From Paenibacillus sp. MBLB1832 (GTDB taxonomy: Bacteria > Bacillota > Bacilli > Paenibacillales > NBRC-103111), in contig NZ_CP130319.1 of the NCBI RefSeq assembly GCF_032271945.1, positions 1,507,001 to 1,571,000 on the forward strand: a DNA stretch of 64,000 nt. Reading direction: 5' to 3'. How positions within the stretch are numbered: position 1 is the first letter of the stretch; the number at the start of each line of letters is the position of its first letter. The position numbers and the translations under genes are program-made. The notes under the pieces were generated by a model that ran no database searches, was not told the DNA's origin, and saw nothing but the letters and a program-made list of their open reading frames with translations. Positions 55,238-63,504 of this stretch are shown here, piece after piece.

Positions 55238-56401
55238 ATGAAGCAACTGATAATTCACTGCGCACCCGAACTGACACAAGCGGCATTGCTTGAGGATGGC
55301 CGACTCGTGGAGTATGATACGCAGTATCCGCTTGAATCGCAACGAGCTGGGGGCATCTACATGGGACGCATTGTAAACGTACTCCCTGGCATGCAAGCTG
55401 CATTCGTGGATATTGGACTTGCGAAGAATGCTTTTCTATATATAGACGATCTCCTGCCTGTCCATCTGGACAAACAGCCTAAGATTAAACCTTTGATTAC
55501 GGACATTGCTGAAGTCGGACAACTGTTGATGGTTCAAGTCAGCAAGGATCCGCAAGGAACCAAGGGAGCCAGAGTGACGACGCATGTCTCCATTCCAGGA
55601 CGTTGGATTGTGTACATGCCTGACGCTGATTACATTGCCATTTCACGCAAAATTGATGATGAACCGGAACGACAGCGGTTAAAGCAGCTTGCGGAAGGCA
55701 ATCTTTTGCCTAATGAGGGAGTCATCATTCGTACAGGCGCAATTGGCCAAAGCGAGGAAGCGATTCGCGATGATTTGCAAAATTTGCGAGACGTCTGGAG
55801 CACCATTCTTGCGAAGAAGGAAGAGTCGCATGGACCTGCACAGCTCTACCAAGATCTCGATTTATTGCCTAAAATCGCGCGAGATGTGATTTCTGATGAT
55901 GTGCATGAAGTTTGGATGAGCAACAATAAGGTGTTTGAGGAAATGCGAAGCTTATTGCGGAAGCAGCAGCCAAGCTGGCGTGGCCGCATCGCGTTCTACG
56001 ATCGTAAAACACCGATGTTTGATCATTTTGGCGTGACGGAAGAGCTGAATATAAGCTTTCGACGGAAAATATGGCTGCCAAGCGGCGGATATTTGATTAT
56101 TGATCAGACCGAAGCGTTAACCGTCATCGATGTGAATACAGGTCGATACACGGGCTCGATCAACCTCGAACAGACGGTGACGGACATTAATCGCGAAGCC
56201 GCAATGGAAATACCTAGACTTCTGCGATTGCGGAATCTCAGAGGCATTATCATCGTCGATTTTATTGATATGTATGCCGATGATAACCGTGCTAAGGTTT
56301 TGGCCACGATGGCAGAGGAAGTTCGCAAAGATCGATCCAAAACGACGATTGTCGGCTGGACGAAGCTGGGATTACTGGAAATGACCCGAAAACGCAAATA
56401 A
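55238..56401 (+). CDS. rng: Ribonuclease E/G family endoribonuclease, short form
   Basis: RNase E/G family enzyme for RNA processing and decay; B. subtilis lacks it. An N-terminal S1 domain (GIYMGRIVNVLPGMQAAFVDIG, ARVTTHVSIPGRWIVYMP) precedes the DNase I-like catalytic domain, with the metal-binding aspartates in TVIDVNTGRYTGS and GIIIVDFIDM. At 387 residues it stops at LGLLEMTRKRK, just where E. coli RNase G continues into the zinc-link (CPxC) and dimerisation domain, so these are missing. ATG with GAGGTGA. Lies between spoIVFB and rplU, the usual place in Paenibacillaceae. Confidence 0.94.
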   Translation: MKQLIIHCAPELTQAALLEDGRLVEYDTQYPLESQRAGGIYMGRIVNVLPGMQAAFVDIGLAKNAFLYIDDLLPVHLDKQPKIKPLITDIAEVGQLLMVQVSKDPQGTKGARVTTHVSIPGRWIVYMPDADYIAISRKIDDEPERQRLKQLAEGNLLPNEGVIIRTGAIGQSEEAIRDDLQNLRDVWSTILAKKEESHGPAQLYQDLDLLPKIARDVISDDVHEVWMSNNKVFEEMRSLLRKQQPSWRGRIAFYDRKTPMFDHFGVTEELNISFRRKIWLPSGGYLIIDQTEALTVIDVNTGRYTGSINLEQTVTDINREAAMEIPRLLRLRNLRGIIIVDFIDMYADDNRAKVLATMAEEVRKDRSKTTIVGWTKLGLLEMTRKRK

Positions 56402-56405
56402 ACGA

Positions 56406-56435
56406 TTGCATATGAATTTATAACTGTGCTATAAT
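56406..56435 (+). promoter_or_regulatory. Promoter of rplU-prp-rpmA
   Basis: TTGCAT (56406-56411), 18-base spacer, perfect TATAAT (56430-56435) with an extended TGC. Confidence 0.75.
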
Positions 56436-56439
56436 ACTC

Positions 56440-56550
56440 GAAGTGTGTTGTTTAGGCATGCTGTAACCGCACGAAACAGGTCGAAGTACGCGAATGAATT
56501 TGCTTTCGTTCCGTCACCTGCACAAGGCGAGTCTGAGACATGAGGAGGTA
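56440..56550 (+). ncRNA. L21 leader (ribosomal protein autoregulation)
   Basis: A leader of about 115 bases lies between the promoter and rplU in the position of the Bacillota L21 leader. It can form CAGGT/ACCTG pairing around an inner CGAA/TTCG-type hairpin (about 56,476-56,522). The class assignment rests on place, length and partial pairing; no covariance model was run. Confidence 0.55.
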
Positions 56551-56557
56551 AGTGAAA

Positions 56558-56869
56558 ATGTACGCAATTATTGAAACAGGTGGTAAACAGTACAAAGTTC
56601 AAGAGGGCGATGTTCTTTACATCGAGAAATTGAACGCTGCTGAAGGTGAGGTAGTTTCTTTTGATCGTGTGTTCTTGGTTTCCAAAGAGGATGGCCTAGT
56701 AGTAGGTGCCCCATTGGTTGCTGGTGCTTCCGTATCCGCGAAAGTAGAAAAACACGGTAAAGGCGCAAAAGTCATCGTGTATAAGTACAAACCGAAAAAG
56801 AACTATCACAAAAAGCAAGGTCATCGTCAACCGTACACAAGAGTAGTAGTTGAGAAAATCCAAGCGTAA
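56558..56869 (+). CDS. rplU: 50S ribosomal protein L21
   Basis: Small 23S rRNA-binding protein of the large subunit. [18 protein letters not shown] start, [21 protein letters not shown]-type basic C-terminus (here [17 protein letters not shown]). 103 residues with ATG 56558 and a strong GAGGAGGTAA site. First gene of rplU-prp-rpmA. Confidence 0.98.
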   Translation: MYAIIETGGKQYKVQEGDVLYIEKLNAAEGEVVSFDRVFLVSKEDGLVVGAPLVAGASVSAKVEKHGKGAKVIVYKYKPKKNYHKKQGHRQPYTRVVVEKIQA

Positions 56870-56881
56870 GAGACAAGCCCT

Positions 56882-57241
56882 ATGATCTATGTGACCATAG
56901 AACGTCTTGCACCGGATTCACCTCACGTACTTTCTTTTGTAGTGGAAGGCCATGCCGAATATGACGTACCTGGCAAAGACTTGGTCTGCGCCGCGGTATC
57001 AGCGGTAACGTTTGGTACTTGTAATTCGATTGTAACTTTAACTGGTGTGATTCCGATTCACGAAATGGAACGTGGTGCTGGACTGTTGGATATTACTATC
57101 CCAGATAGTGCTCGCACCGTGCCTGAAACTTGGAGTCAAGTGCAGTTACTTATAGAATCGATGGTCGTCATGCTGCGAACGATTGAACAAACTTACGGTG
57201 ACTATATAACGATTGAAACAATCTATCACAAAGGAGGATAA
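56882..57241 (+). CDS. prp: Ribosomal-processing cysteine protease Prp
   Basis: Removes the N-terminal extension of ribosomal protein L27 in Bacillota; essential in S. aureus. Catalytic pair His24 (GHAEYDVPG) and Cys36 (DLVCAAVS). 119 residues. It lies between rplU and rpmA, and the L27 encoded next has the Prp cleavage sequence. Only a weak ribosome binding site precedes the ATG. Confidence 0.95.
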   Translation: MIYVTIERLAPDSPHVLSFVVEGHAEYDVPGKDLVCAAVSAVTFGTCNSIVTLTGVIPIHEMERGAGLLDITIPDSARTVPETWSQVQLLIESMVVMLRTIEQTYGDYITIETIYHKGG

Positions 57242-57245
57242 CACC

Positions 57246-57560
57246 ATGTTGTTTAAATTGGATCTCCAGTTTTTCGCTTCCAAAAAAGGGGTAGGTTCCA
57301 CAAAGAACGGACGTGACTCGCACTCCAAACGCCTTGGCGCTAAACGTGCAGACGGTCAAACTGTTACTGCTGGAAGCATTCTTTACCGTCAACGCGGTAC
57401 GAAAATTCACCCAGGAACGAACGTTGGCATCGGTTCGGATGATACACTTTTCGCTTTGGTACAAGGCGTAGTGAAATTCGAGCGTTTTGGCCGCGATCGC
57501 AAAAAAGTGAGCGTATACCCAGTTGATGTAGCTCCTGTAGCTGCAGCTCTAGAAGCGTAA
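57246..57560 (+). CDS. rpmA: 50S ribosomal protein L27
   Basis: Basic protein near the peptidyl transferase centre. It begins [18 protein letters not shown], so it carries the Bacillota N-terminal extension cleaved by Prp between Phe10 and Ala11. 104 residues. ATG 57246 with AAAGGAGG; the frame is open upstream into prp but that start has no site. Confidence 0.98.
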   Translation: MLFKLDLQFFASKKGVGSTKNGRDSHSKRLGAKRADGQTVTAGSILYRQRGTKIHPGTNVGIGSDDTLFALVQGVVKFERFGRDRKKVSVYPVDVAPVAAALEA

Positions 57561-57564
57561 TTAG

Positions 57565-57602
57565 AATCCCTGGTGAGCGATGAGTTCATCCAGGGATTTT
57601 TT
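57565..57602 (+). terminator. First terminator after rpmA
   Basis: 9-bp perfect stem AATCCCTGG (57565-57573 with 57590-57598), T6. Confidence 0.88.
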
Positions 57603-57612
57603 CGAATAAAAC

Positions 57613-57664
57613 AAAGCCTCTCACCGTGATCACTCATTTCGGATGGTCGAGGTCAGAGGTTTTC
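57613..57664 (+). terminator. Second hairpin terminator after rpmA
   Basis: 9-bp stem AAAGCCTCT (57613-57621 with 57655-57663, one G-U), ending in TTTT. Confidence 0.55.
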
Positions 57665-57698
57665 TCGTTTGTTTGGTGAAGTTTTCCTGCTGACATGC

Positions 57699-57704
57699 TA
57701 TACT
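57699..57704 (+). promoter_or_regulatory. Extended -10 promoter of spo0B
   Basis: TATACT (57699-57704) preceded by TGC. A transcript starting near 57711 excludes the in-frame ATGs at 57695 and 57707 and supports the start at 57746. Confidence 0.5.
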
Positions 57705-57745
57705 GGATGGACGATTATTACGCAGGAGAACGGAGCGGACGGAGA

Positions 57746-58501
57746 ATGAAGCGAGCAAGGGGCACACAAGTCTATTTATTAGCGCTTGTATTGGTTGGAT
57801 TGACAGGTATGTTGATTGGACAATCCTGGATGGTCAGATGCGCGTTTCTATGTGTCATTCTAGCAAGCGGTTATATGTATTGGAATTTAGAAGCTCGTCG
57901 GTTGGGGGAAGCGTCCGTTTCGAAGCTCAGTCAAGAGAGGCGAGACGCGCATCATGAGCTGATTGCGGTCGTGAATCGCTTGCGGCACGATTGGATGAAT
58001 GATGCCCAAATTTTATTTGGTTATATTCAAATGAAGAAGTTTGATAATTTGCGACCGTATATGGAAAAAATAAAATTAACGATGCAGCAGGAAAGCAATC
58101 TCTCTAAGTTGGGGATTCCATCTTTAATTGCTTATTTGCTTCAATTCCGTGTGAAATCCAAGACGTTAGAGCTGCATGTGGACATTGAACAGGAAATTAA
58201 TCTTGGTCAATTGCCGCTCCCAGACGGATTGATTGAAAGTCTCATTCGCCAGGTGGTGGCGTGTGTGCAGGAAAGTATCACCTTTGAGGATGGAGAAAGT
58301 GGAACACTCAGCTTGGAGTTCGATCTTCAAGAGGATAGTCTGCTGCTTGATTTTGTCTATCAAGGCCCTTATGAACGAGAACGTCTAGAACAGTCGGTTG
58401 CAACGCAATTCGCTTCCGAGGGAAATCAGTATTTGCTTGAGAATGAAGATTGGCATGAGGAAGAAGCTAGTATCACGTTGCGATTGCCATTTCATATATA
58501 A
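57746..58501 (+). CDS. spo0B: Sporulation initiation phosphotransferase Spo0B, membrane-anchored form
   Basis: Passes phosphate from Spo0F to Spo0A in the sporulation phosphorelay. The phospho-accepting His81 lies in RLRHDWMNDAQILFGYIQMKK, followed by the helical dimer and the degenerate ATPase-like domain, as in B. subtilis Spo0B. Unlike that soluble 192-residue protein, this one has two N-terminal hydrophobic segments (about 10-27, 30-46), i.e. a membrane anchor. ATG 57746 (251 residues) has GGAG 10 bases upstream. obg follows after 21 bases, as in B. subtilis. Confidence 0.9.
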   Translation: MKRARGTQVYLLALVLVGLTGMLIGQSWMVRCAFLCVILASGYMYWNLEARRLGEASVSKLSQERRDAHHELIAVVNRLRHDWMNDAQILFGYIQMKKFDNLRPYMEKIKLTMQQESNLSKLGIPSLIAYLLQFRVKSKTLELHVDIEQEINLGQLPLPDGLIESLIRQVVACVQESITFEDGESGTLSLEFDLQEDSLLLDFVYQGPYERERLEQSVATQFASEGNQYLLENEDWHEEEASITLRLPFHI

Positions 58502-58522
58502 GATAGTTCGCGGGGTGTAGAA

Positions 58523-59824
58523 ATGTTTGTAGATAAGGCGAAGATTTTTGTAAAAGGCGGCGACGGTGGCGACGGTTTAGTTGCGTTCCGTCGTGAGAAA
58601 TATGTACCGGAAGGCGGACCTGCTGGCGGTGACGGAGGCAATGGCGGAGATGTTATTTTCCGCGTGGACGAGGGTCTTCGTACGCTGATGGATTTCCGTT
58701 ATCAGAAACACTTTAAGGCGGATCGTGGCGAAAAGGGTCGCAACAAGTCTATGCACGGCGCGAATGCCGATGATATGATCGTGCGGATTCCGCCAGGGAC
58801 GACAGTTATTGATGATGATACGCAAGAAATCATCGCTGATTTGACGCGTCACGGACAACAAGTTGTTGTGGCGAAAGGCGGACGCGGCGGACGTGGAAAT
58901 ACGCGTTTCGTTACGCAGCGCATCACGGCTCCTGAGATCGCCGAGAACGGCGAGGAAGGCGTTGAGCGTTGGGTTACGCTTGAGATGAAAGTCATGGCAG
59001 ACGTAGGGCTTGTAGGCTTTCCGAGCGTCGGTAAGTCGACGCTGTTGTCTGTTGTTTCGGCGGCGAAGCCCAAAATCGCCGAGTATCACTTTACAACACT
59101 GACGCCGAACCTGGGCGTAGTGGATGTAGGTGACGGCCGCAGCTTCGTGATGGCGGACCTCCCGGGCTTGATTGAAGGCGCCCATGAAGGCGTTGGGCTC
59201 GGCCATGAGTTCTTGCGTCACGTCGAGCGCACGCGTGTGATCGTGCATGTCGTCGACATGTCCGCGGCGGATGGACGTGACCCTTATGAAGATTTCATCA
59301 AAATCAACGAGGAAGTCAAACTGTATAATGCGAAGCTGGAACAGCGTCCGCAAATTGTAGTTGCCAACAAGATGGATATGCCAGTATCTGAGGAAAATTT
59401 GGCACTCTTCAAGGAGCAGCTTGCTGCGGATGGCAAAGAGTTTGAGGTATATCCGATTTCCGCACTTACCCGCAGTGGTGTGCAGGAGTTGTTATACAAA
59501 ATCTCAGATATCGTAGAAAGCATTCCGCAAGCACCAGAAGTGGAAGGCGTTGTAGAGACTGAAGAGCGCAAGGTGTATCGGTTTGAGAAAAATGAAGAGA
59601 ATGATTTCACGATTCGTCGCGATAATGATGCCTTCGTCATTGACAGTCCGTCCATTGAGAAATTAATTAAACGGACCAATTTCTCCACGCAAGATGGGGT
59701 TGCGCGCTTTGCTCGTATTTTAAGGAATATGGGGATTGATGATGAATTGCGCAGACGCGGTGCTGTTCATGGTCAAACGATTCAGATTGGTGATTTTGAA
59801 TTCGAATTCGATGAGAAACAGTAA
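58523..59824 (+). CDS. obg: GTPase Obg/CgtA
   Basis: Essential GTPase for 50S assembly, linked to (p)ppGpp and, in B. subtilis, to sporulation initiation. Glycine-rich N-terminal Obg fold ([20 protein letters not shown]), G domain with [15 protein letters not shown] and [19 protein letters not shown], and a C-terminal OCT domain. 433 residues, GGGGTG site. Part of the region (about 59,100-59,280) is more G+C-rich than its surroundings. Confidence 0.97.
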   Translation: MFVDKAKIFVKGGDGGDGLVAFRREKYVPEGGPAGGDGGNGGDVIFRVDEGLRTLMDFRYQKHFKADRGEKGRNKSMHGANADDMIVRIPPGTTVIDDDTQEIIADLTRHGQQVVVAKGGRGGRGNTRFVTQRITAPEIAENGEEGVERWVTLEMKVMADVGLVGFPSVGKSTLLSVVSAAKPKIAEYHFTTLTPNLGVVDVGDGRSFVMADLPGLIEGAHEGVGLGHEFLRHVERTRVIVHVVDMSAADGRDPYEDFIKINEEVKLYNAKLEQRPQIVVANKMDMPVSEENLALFKEQLAADGKEFEVYPISALTRSGVQELLYKISDIVESIPQAPEVEGVVETEERKVYRFEKNEENDFTIRRDNDAFVIDSPSIEKLIKRTNFSTQDGVARFARILRNMGIDDELRRRGAVHGQTIQIGDFEFEFDEKQ

Positions 59825-59829
59825 ATCGA

Positions 59830-59867
59830 GAAGTGCTTCTCCCACTGGGAGGGCGCTTCTTTTTTTT
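59830..59867 (+). terminator. Terminator of spo0B-obg
   Basis: 7-bp outer stem (59830-59836 with 59853-59859) and a 6-bp inner stem with ACT loop, then T8 or more. Confidence 0.9.
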
Positions 59868-59907
59868 TGCCCTCGTATCGTCCAGTTTCGCAATTATGTC
59901 ATAATAC

Positions 59908-59936
59908 TTGACACTAATTGCCGAAAGTATTACCAT
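59908..59936 (+). promoter_or_regulatory. Promoter of the TrpD2-like gene
   Basis: Perfect TTGACA (59908-59913), 17-base spacer, TACCAT (59931-59936). Confidence 0.6.
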
Positions 59937-60003
59937 TTTAATAATAAACGTGAATTTATGTTAGTTAATATGACATTAGAGTAATGGGTGGAAGGAGGGC
60001 TCG

Positions 60004-61080
60004 ATGATGAAAAAATGGATTCAAGCCATGGGCTCCGAACCATCCAACATGCGTGATTTGACTTACGAGGAAGCCGTTGAAGCTGCAAGCCAAATGGCGG
60101 GCGGGGAATCGACGGATGCCCAGTGCGCAGCATTTCTGATGGCGTTATGCATGAAAGGGGAGTCGGCTGAGGAGCTGATGGCTTTCATCGACGTATACCG
60201 CAGCCACTCCTTGCCGTATCAAGATGTGCCTAACTCGCTTACCGCCTCCGGTCCCCAAGAAGGCAGGGGGAGGTTTCCAATCACGCTGCCCGTGAGCTTG
60301 CTATTAGCCTCTGTTGGGTTCAACCAGGTGATGCAAGGCGGGGCAGCACTTCCCTCTAAGCAAGGGACGGTAATGAGAGATATCTTAGATGGCTTTGGTA
60401 TTGCTGTGAACTTATCTATCAAAGCATGGCATACCATACTGGCACAACTGCATATTGGTTATCTGTCAACAGAGCAAATCTGTCCGCCGATTGGACGATT
60501 AAGACAAGTGCGTGAGCAGTTGGGATTACGAACGGTCATTGATACCCTGGAACGTGTGCTAAACCCTGTGTTGTCGACGAATCTCATTATCGGGGTCGGT
60601 CAGAAGAAGACGTTGGAGTCGCTCATTCCAATTTCGATCCGCGCTGGGTTTCAGCAAGCCTACATTGTCCATGGCATTGATGGCTCAGAGGACTTGCCGA
60701 TTTATCAAAATAGTACAATACGCATTGTAACGCCTTGGGGAGATGAGTCACGCCTCGTAGAGCCGCAGAAATTCGGATTTGTCAGCACGACGTTACCGCA
60801 AATTCACAAAGAGGAGCAGATCGAGCTGGTGGAACGCATCATCATGGGAGATGAAGGACTGGAAGTGAAACGCGAGCGGGATCATGTCATTTTTAATGCA
60901 GGATTACGGTTAAAATGGTTTGATAAAGTGGACAGTTACGAGGATGGCTTCCAACTGGCGGAATCGTTACTGCGGCGAAGAGAAGCGCAGAAACTGCTGC
61001 AGAAATGGGCCGATCAAAGTCAGCATTTGAAGCGGCAAGAACCTCCTAAGAACGATGATTCGTGGGCGGAAATTGGATGA
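60004..61080 (+). CDS. Anthranilate phosphoribosyltransferase-like protein (TrpD2/YbiB type)
   Basis: The N-terminal helical domain (DLTYEEAVEAASQMAGGESTDAQCAAFLMALCMKGE) and the overall 358-residue length match the TrpD fold. The PRPP-binding motifs are not conserved: GTGGD is replaced by ASGPQEG, KHGNR by MQGGA, and the NARSKTG region by LPSKQGTVM. TrpD2/YbiB proteins of this kind do not make phosphoribosylanthranilate and E. coli YbiB binds nucleic acid. No other trp genes are near. ATG 60004 (or 60007) with GAAGGAGGG. A terminator follows. Confidence 0.85.
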   Translation: MMKKWIQAMGSEPSNMRDLTYEEAVEAASQMAGGESTDAQCAAFLMALCMKGESAEELMAFIDVYRSHSLPYQDVPNSLTASGPQEGRGRFPITLPVSLLLASVGFNQVMQGGAALPSKQGTVMRDILDGFGIAVNLSIKAWHTILAQLHIGYLSTEQICPPIGRLRQVREQLGLRTVIDTLERVLNPVLSTNLIIGVGQKKTLESLIPISIRAGFQQAYIVHGIDGSEDLPIYQNSTIRIVTPWGDESRLVEPQKFGFVSTTLPQIHKEEQIELVERIIMGDEGLEVKRERDHVIFNAGLRLKWFDKVDSYEDGFQLAESLLRRREAQKLLQKWADQSQHLKRQEPPKNDDSWAEIG

Positions 61081-61131
61081 AGACCTTACCATGAAGCTGT
61101 CAATGAACAGCGGTGGGAGGGTCTTTTTTTA
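61080..61131 (+). terminator. Terminator of the TrpD2-like gene
   Basis: Stem AAGACC (61080-61085 with 61120-61125) around an inner GCTGT/ACAGC hairpin, then T7. Confidence 0.8.
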
Positions 61132-61260
61132 TGCCGCGACGTCAGGTCTGATTTTGTGGGGGTCGCCGAATTGGAAGATGTTACAGCTAAAACAATTTCA
61201 ATGGATATGTTACCATTTACGAGCGTCATCGGCGCAAGATCAACGCTAGGAGGTATGTAC

Positions 61261-62259
61261 ATGAAAAAACAACTACTTGCTTTTGCTCTTGTCCCATCGC
61301 TTCTATTCGGTGCTGTAACTGTGCCAAGTCCTACTTTGGCATCCGCGGCAACTACTGGTGAAATTATAAACAGTGTAAGTTTTCGGCAAAGTCCTGACGA
61401 GAATGCCGCGCGTATTCGCTATCTGCAGCAGGGTGAGAAAGTCACGATCGTAGAGAATGTGAATGCCTATTGGTATAAAATTCAAGATAGTAACGGACGT
61501 GTCGGCTATGTGTCGACTAGTGCGAAATATATAAAGGCAGGCGCTGTAGTTACGACGCCATCTACGACACCATCAGCAGGGACAGGCCGGATTGTGGCTG
61601 GTGTAAGTTTCCGAACGGCACCTGACCAGAATGCGAGCAGAATCCGTTATTTGAAAGCCGGGGAAACGGTTCAGATCGTGCAGAAGGTCAATGCTTACTG
61701 GTATAAAGTGAAAGCGTCTGATGGAAAGGTGGGATACATCAGTACGAGCCCAACCTATGTAACAACTTCGGGCGTTGCGACTTCGCCAGGGACGACGGTC
61801 AACAGTGGAAGCACGACTAGCGAGAAAATTCAAAAGGTCATTGCAGCTGGCAAGAAATATATGGGGACACCGTATGAGTACGGATCAAGTCGAGCCGATA
61901 CGTCGACTTTTGATTGTTCGGATTTCATCCATCAAGCGTTCCTTGATGGGATCGGCTTGAATCTTCCGAGCGATTCCAGGGGGCAGGGCACATATGTCAA
62001 ATCGTTGGGGCACAATGTGACGGATTGGCATAATCTCAAGGCTGGAGATCTCATGTTCTTTATGTCTTATAAAGGGACAGCACAATCGAATTACACGGGG
62101 ATTAATAAGTCTGCTCAAACGATCACGCATGTCGCGATGTATCTGGGGAATGGACAGATCCTGTCCACGTATTCCAAAGAAAGCGGCGGTGTCCGTATTG
62201 ATACGGTTGCAAACACTCATTGGGAGTATCGATTTCTTTTTGGCGGCAGCGCCCTATAA
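61261..62259 (+). CDS. Secreted NlpC/P60 peptidoglycan hydrolase with two SH3b domains
   Basis: Signal peptide (MKKQLLAFALVPSLLFG, cleavage near ASA, residue 29), two bacterial SH3 domains (about 35-90 and 118-173) that share repeated motifs VSFRQSPDENAARIRYLQQGE and VSFRTAPDQNASRIRYLKAGE, then an NlpC/P60 domain (about 195-332) with catalytic Cys219 in FDCSDFIHQA and His in THVAMYLGNG. Probably a D,L-endopeptidase acting on wall peptides, as in other SH3b-NlpC/P60 enzymes. 332 residues; ATG 61261 has AGGAGG 9 bases upstream. Confidence 0.94.
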   Translation: MKKQLLAFALVPSLLFGAVTVPSPTLASAATTGEIINSVSFRQSPDENAARIRYLQQGEKVTIVENVNAYWYKIQDSNGRVGYVSTSAKYIKAGAVVTTPSTTPSAGTGRIVAGVSFRTAPDQNASRIRYLKAGETVQIVQKVNAYWYKVKASDGKVGYISTSPTYVTTSGVATSPGTTVNSGSTTSEKIQKVIAAGKKYMGTPYEYGSSRADTSTFDCSDFIHQAFLDGIGLNLPSDSRGQGTYVKSLGHNVTDWHNLKAGDLMFFMSYKGTAQSNYTGINKSAQTITHVAMYLGNGQILSTYSKESGGVRIDTVANTHWEYRFLFGGSAL

Positions 62260-62270
62260 AATGAACACCG

Positions 62271-62310
62271 AAAAGAGCAGTAACGAGATCATCGTTGTCT
62301 GCTCTTTTTT
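62271..62310 (+). terminator. Bidirectional terminator between the NlpC/P60 and Nudix genes
   Basis: 10-bp stem AAAAGAGCAG (62271-62280 with 62299-62308) with inner AACGA/TCGTT pairs; T7 on the plus strand and A4 on the other side. Confidence 0.88.
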
Positions 62311-62316
62311 TAATAG

Positions 62317-62826
62317 TTAGATTTGCAAGGGATCAAGCAAAGGGTTCCAATGAACGGTAGGATCGCCCGTTAGCTGATCCAGACCAGCCGATCCTACCCA
62401 TGGATGCTCGGTATGACCTGCGGTGAAATAATGCTGAAGCAAACAGCGGAAAATATAAGGCATTGGTCGATTGAGCACATCCGCTCGCGGGATCCAATGA
62501 AGCTCTCCCTCCGACGTTTCAATGCGCGGATCGACGGTTGTGGTACCGATATAGAAAAACTGCTGGCGTACCTCTTGGCCATTCAGCCGCAGCAGGACAT
62601 ATTGCAAGCGGAGATCAGCGATTTCATTCTGTTCAATGCCTGTTTCTTCTCTAATCTCTCGCAGGCAGGCAACACGCGGCAGGCTGATTTCATGAGGCTC
62701 CAAGTGCCCGCCGATCGCCGCCCATAAGCCTGGTGAAAGCGTACGGGTGAGCGCGCGTTTCATCATCAGGAGCTCGTCTTTTTCGTTCCATAGCAGTGCA
62801 GTAGACATCATACGCAGTGTAATCAT
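62317..62826 (-). CDS. Nudix hydrolase
   Basis: Hydrolyses nucleoside diphosphate-linked compounds. The Nudix box is intact and reads GGHLEPHE then REIREETGIE (G x5 E x7 REU x EE x G U, residues about 40-62). Around it are WAAIGGHL and VLLRLNGQEVRQQFFYIGTT. 169 residues; ATG 62826 has GGGGAG 8 bases upstream. Substrate unknown. Opposite strand to its neighbours, between the NlpC/P60 gene and pheB, with a shared terminator. Confidence 0.93.
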   Translation of the reverse strand: MITLRMMSTALLWNEKDELLMMKRALTRTLSPGLWAAIGGHLEPHEISLPRVACLREIREETGIEQNEIADLRLQYVLLRLNGQEVRQQFFYIGTTTVDPRIETSEGELHWIPRADVLNRPMPYIFRCLLQHYFTAGHTEHPWVGSAGLDQLTGDPTVHWNPLLDPLQI

Positions 62827-62916
62827 GGAGAGTTCTCCCCTCAGTTAAATTCCGTCTCAGCTTACCATACCTGGCGAAGGCACTGCAAAGGCGATAGCTT
62901 GTATGTATTTTGCCTA

Positions 62917-62945
62917 TTGCTTCAAGTGGCATGATTCGATATAAT
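62917..62945 (+). promoter_or_regulatory. Promoter of pheB-hom
   Basis: TTGCTT (62917-62922), 17-base spacer, perfect TATAAT (62940-62945). Confidence 0.75.
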
Positions 62946-62992
62946 GTCCTCTATAGGTAAACATTAGTCTTTTTGGAGAGGACGGTAGTAAG

Positions 62993-63475
62993 GTGCCGGA
63001 GAGCAAAGAATTTGTTCCAAGTATGAAGCACATCGGACCTGAACGGTACTACTTAGTCCGCGAGGATATTCTTCCAGAGGGTGTTCTGAAGACAGCTCAA
63101 GCGAAGGAGCTGCTTGCGCGGGGCGAAGTGAAGACGATTCATGAGGCCGTCGAGCAAGTTGGGCTAAGTCGCAGCGCTTTCTATAAGTATAAAGATGGCA
63201 TCCATCCGTTGAGTAAGTTAGAGCGCGAACGGATCATCACGATTTCGATGGATTTAGAGCATCGCTCGGGCATTCTATCCCGTGTACTTGCGCTCATCGC
63301 GAATTTGGAAGGCAACGTATTGACCATTCATCAGACCATTCCGCTTCAAGGCATGGCGAACGTCGTGATCTCTTTAGAAATTTCTTCGATGGGTGAGGAA
63401 ATTCGTGAGATCGTGGATCGCCTCGGTGCACAAGACGGAGTCAAGCGTGCCATGGTCATCGGCCAGGGCAGTTAA
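62993..63475 (+). CDS. pheB: ACT domain-containing protein PheB (UPF0735)
   Basis: A small ACT-domain protein, in B. subtilis encoded beside pheA and obg. N-terminal part YYLVREDILPEGVLKTAQ and a helix-turn-helix-like LSRSAFYKYKDG, then an ACT domain (about 85-158: MDLEHRSGILSRVLALIANLEGNVLTIHQTIPLQG region) that in related proteins binds amino acids. Despite the name it is not a chorismate mutase. 160 residues; GTG start at 62993 with GGAGAGG upstream. Here it is followed by hom rather than pheA. Confidence 0.93.
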   Translation: MPESKEFVPSMKHIGPERYYLVREDILPEGVLKTAQAKELLARGEVKTIHEAVEQVGLSRSAFYKYKDGIHPLSKLERERIITISMDLEHRSGILSRVLALIANLEGNVLTIHQTIPLQGMANVVISLEISSMGEEIREIVDRLGAQDGVKRAMVIGQGS

Positions 63476-63504
63476 AAAACGTAAATTATTCGGGAGGTAA
63501 TGAA

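Noticed and set aside
59100-59280. Foreign insertion in obg suggested by higher G+C
   Set aside because: The difference is modest (37/60 in one counted line) and the protein is intact; not enough to claim transfer.
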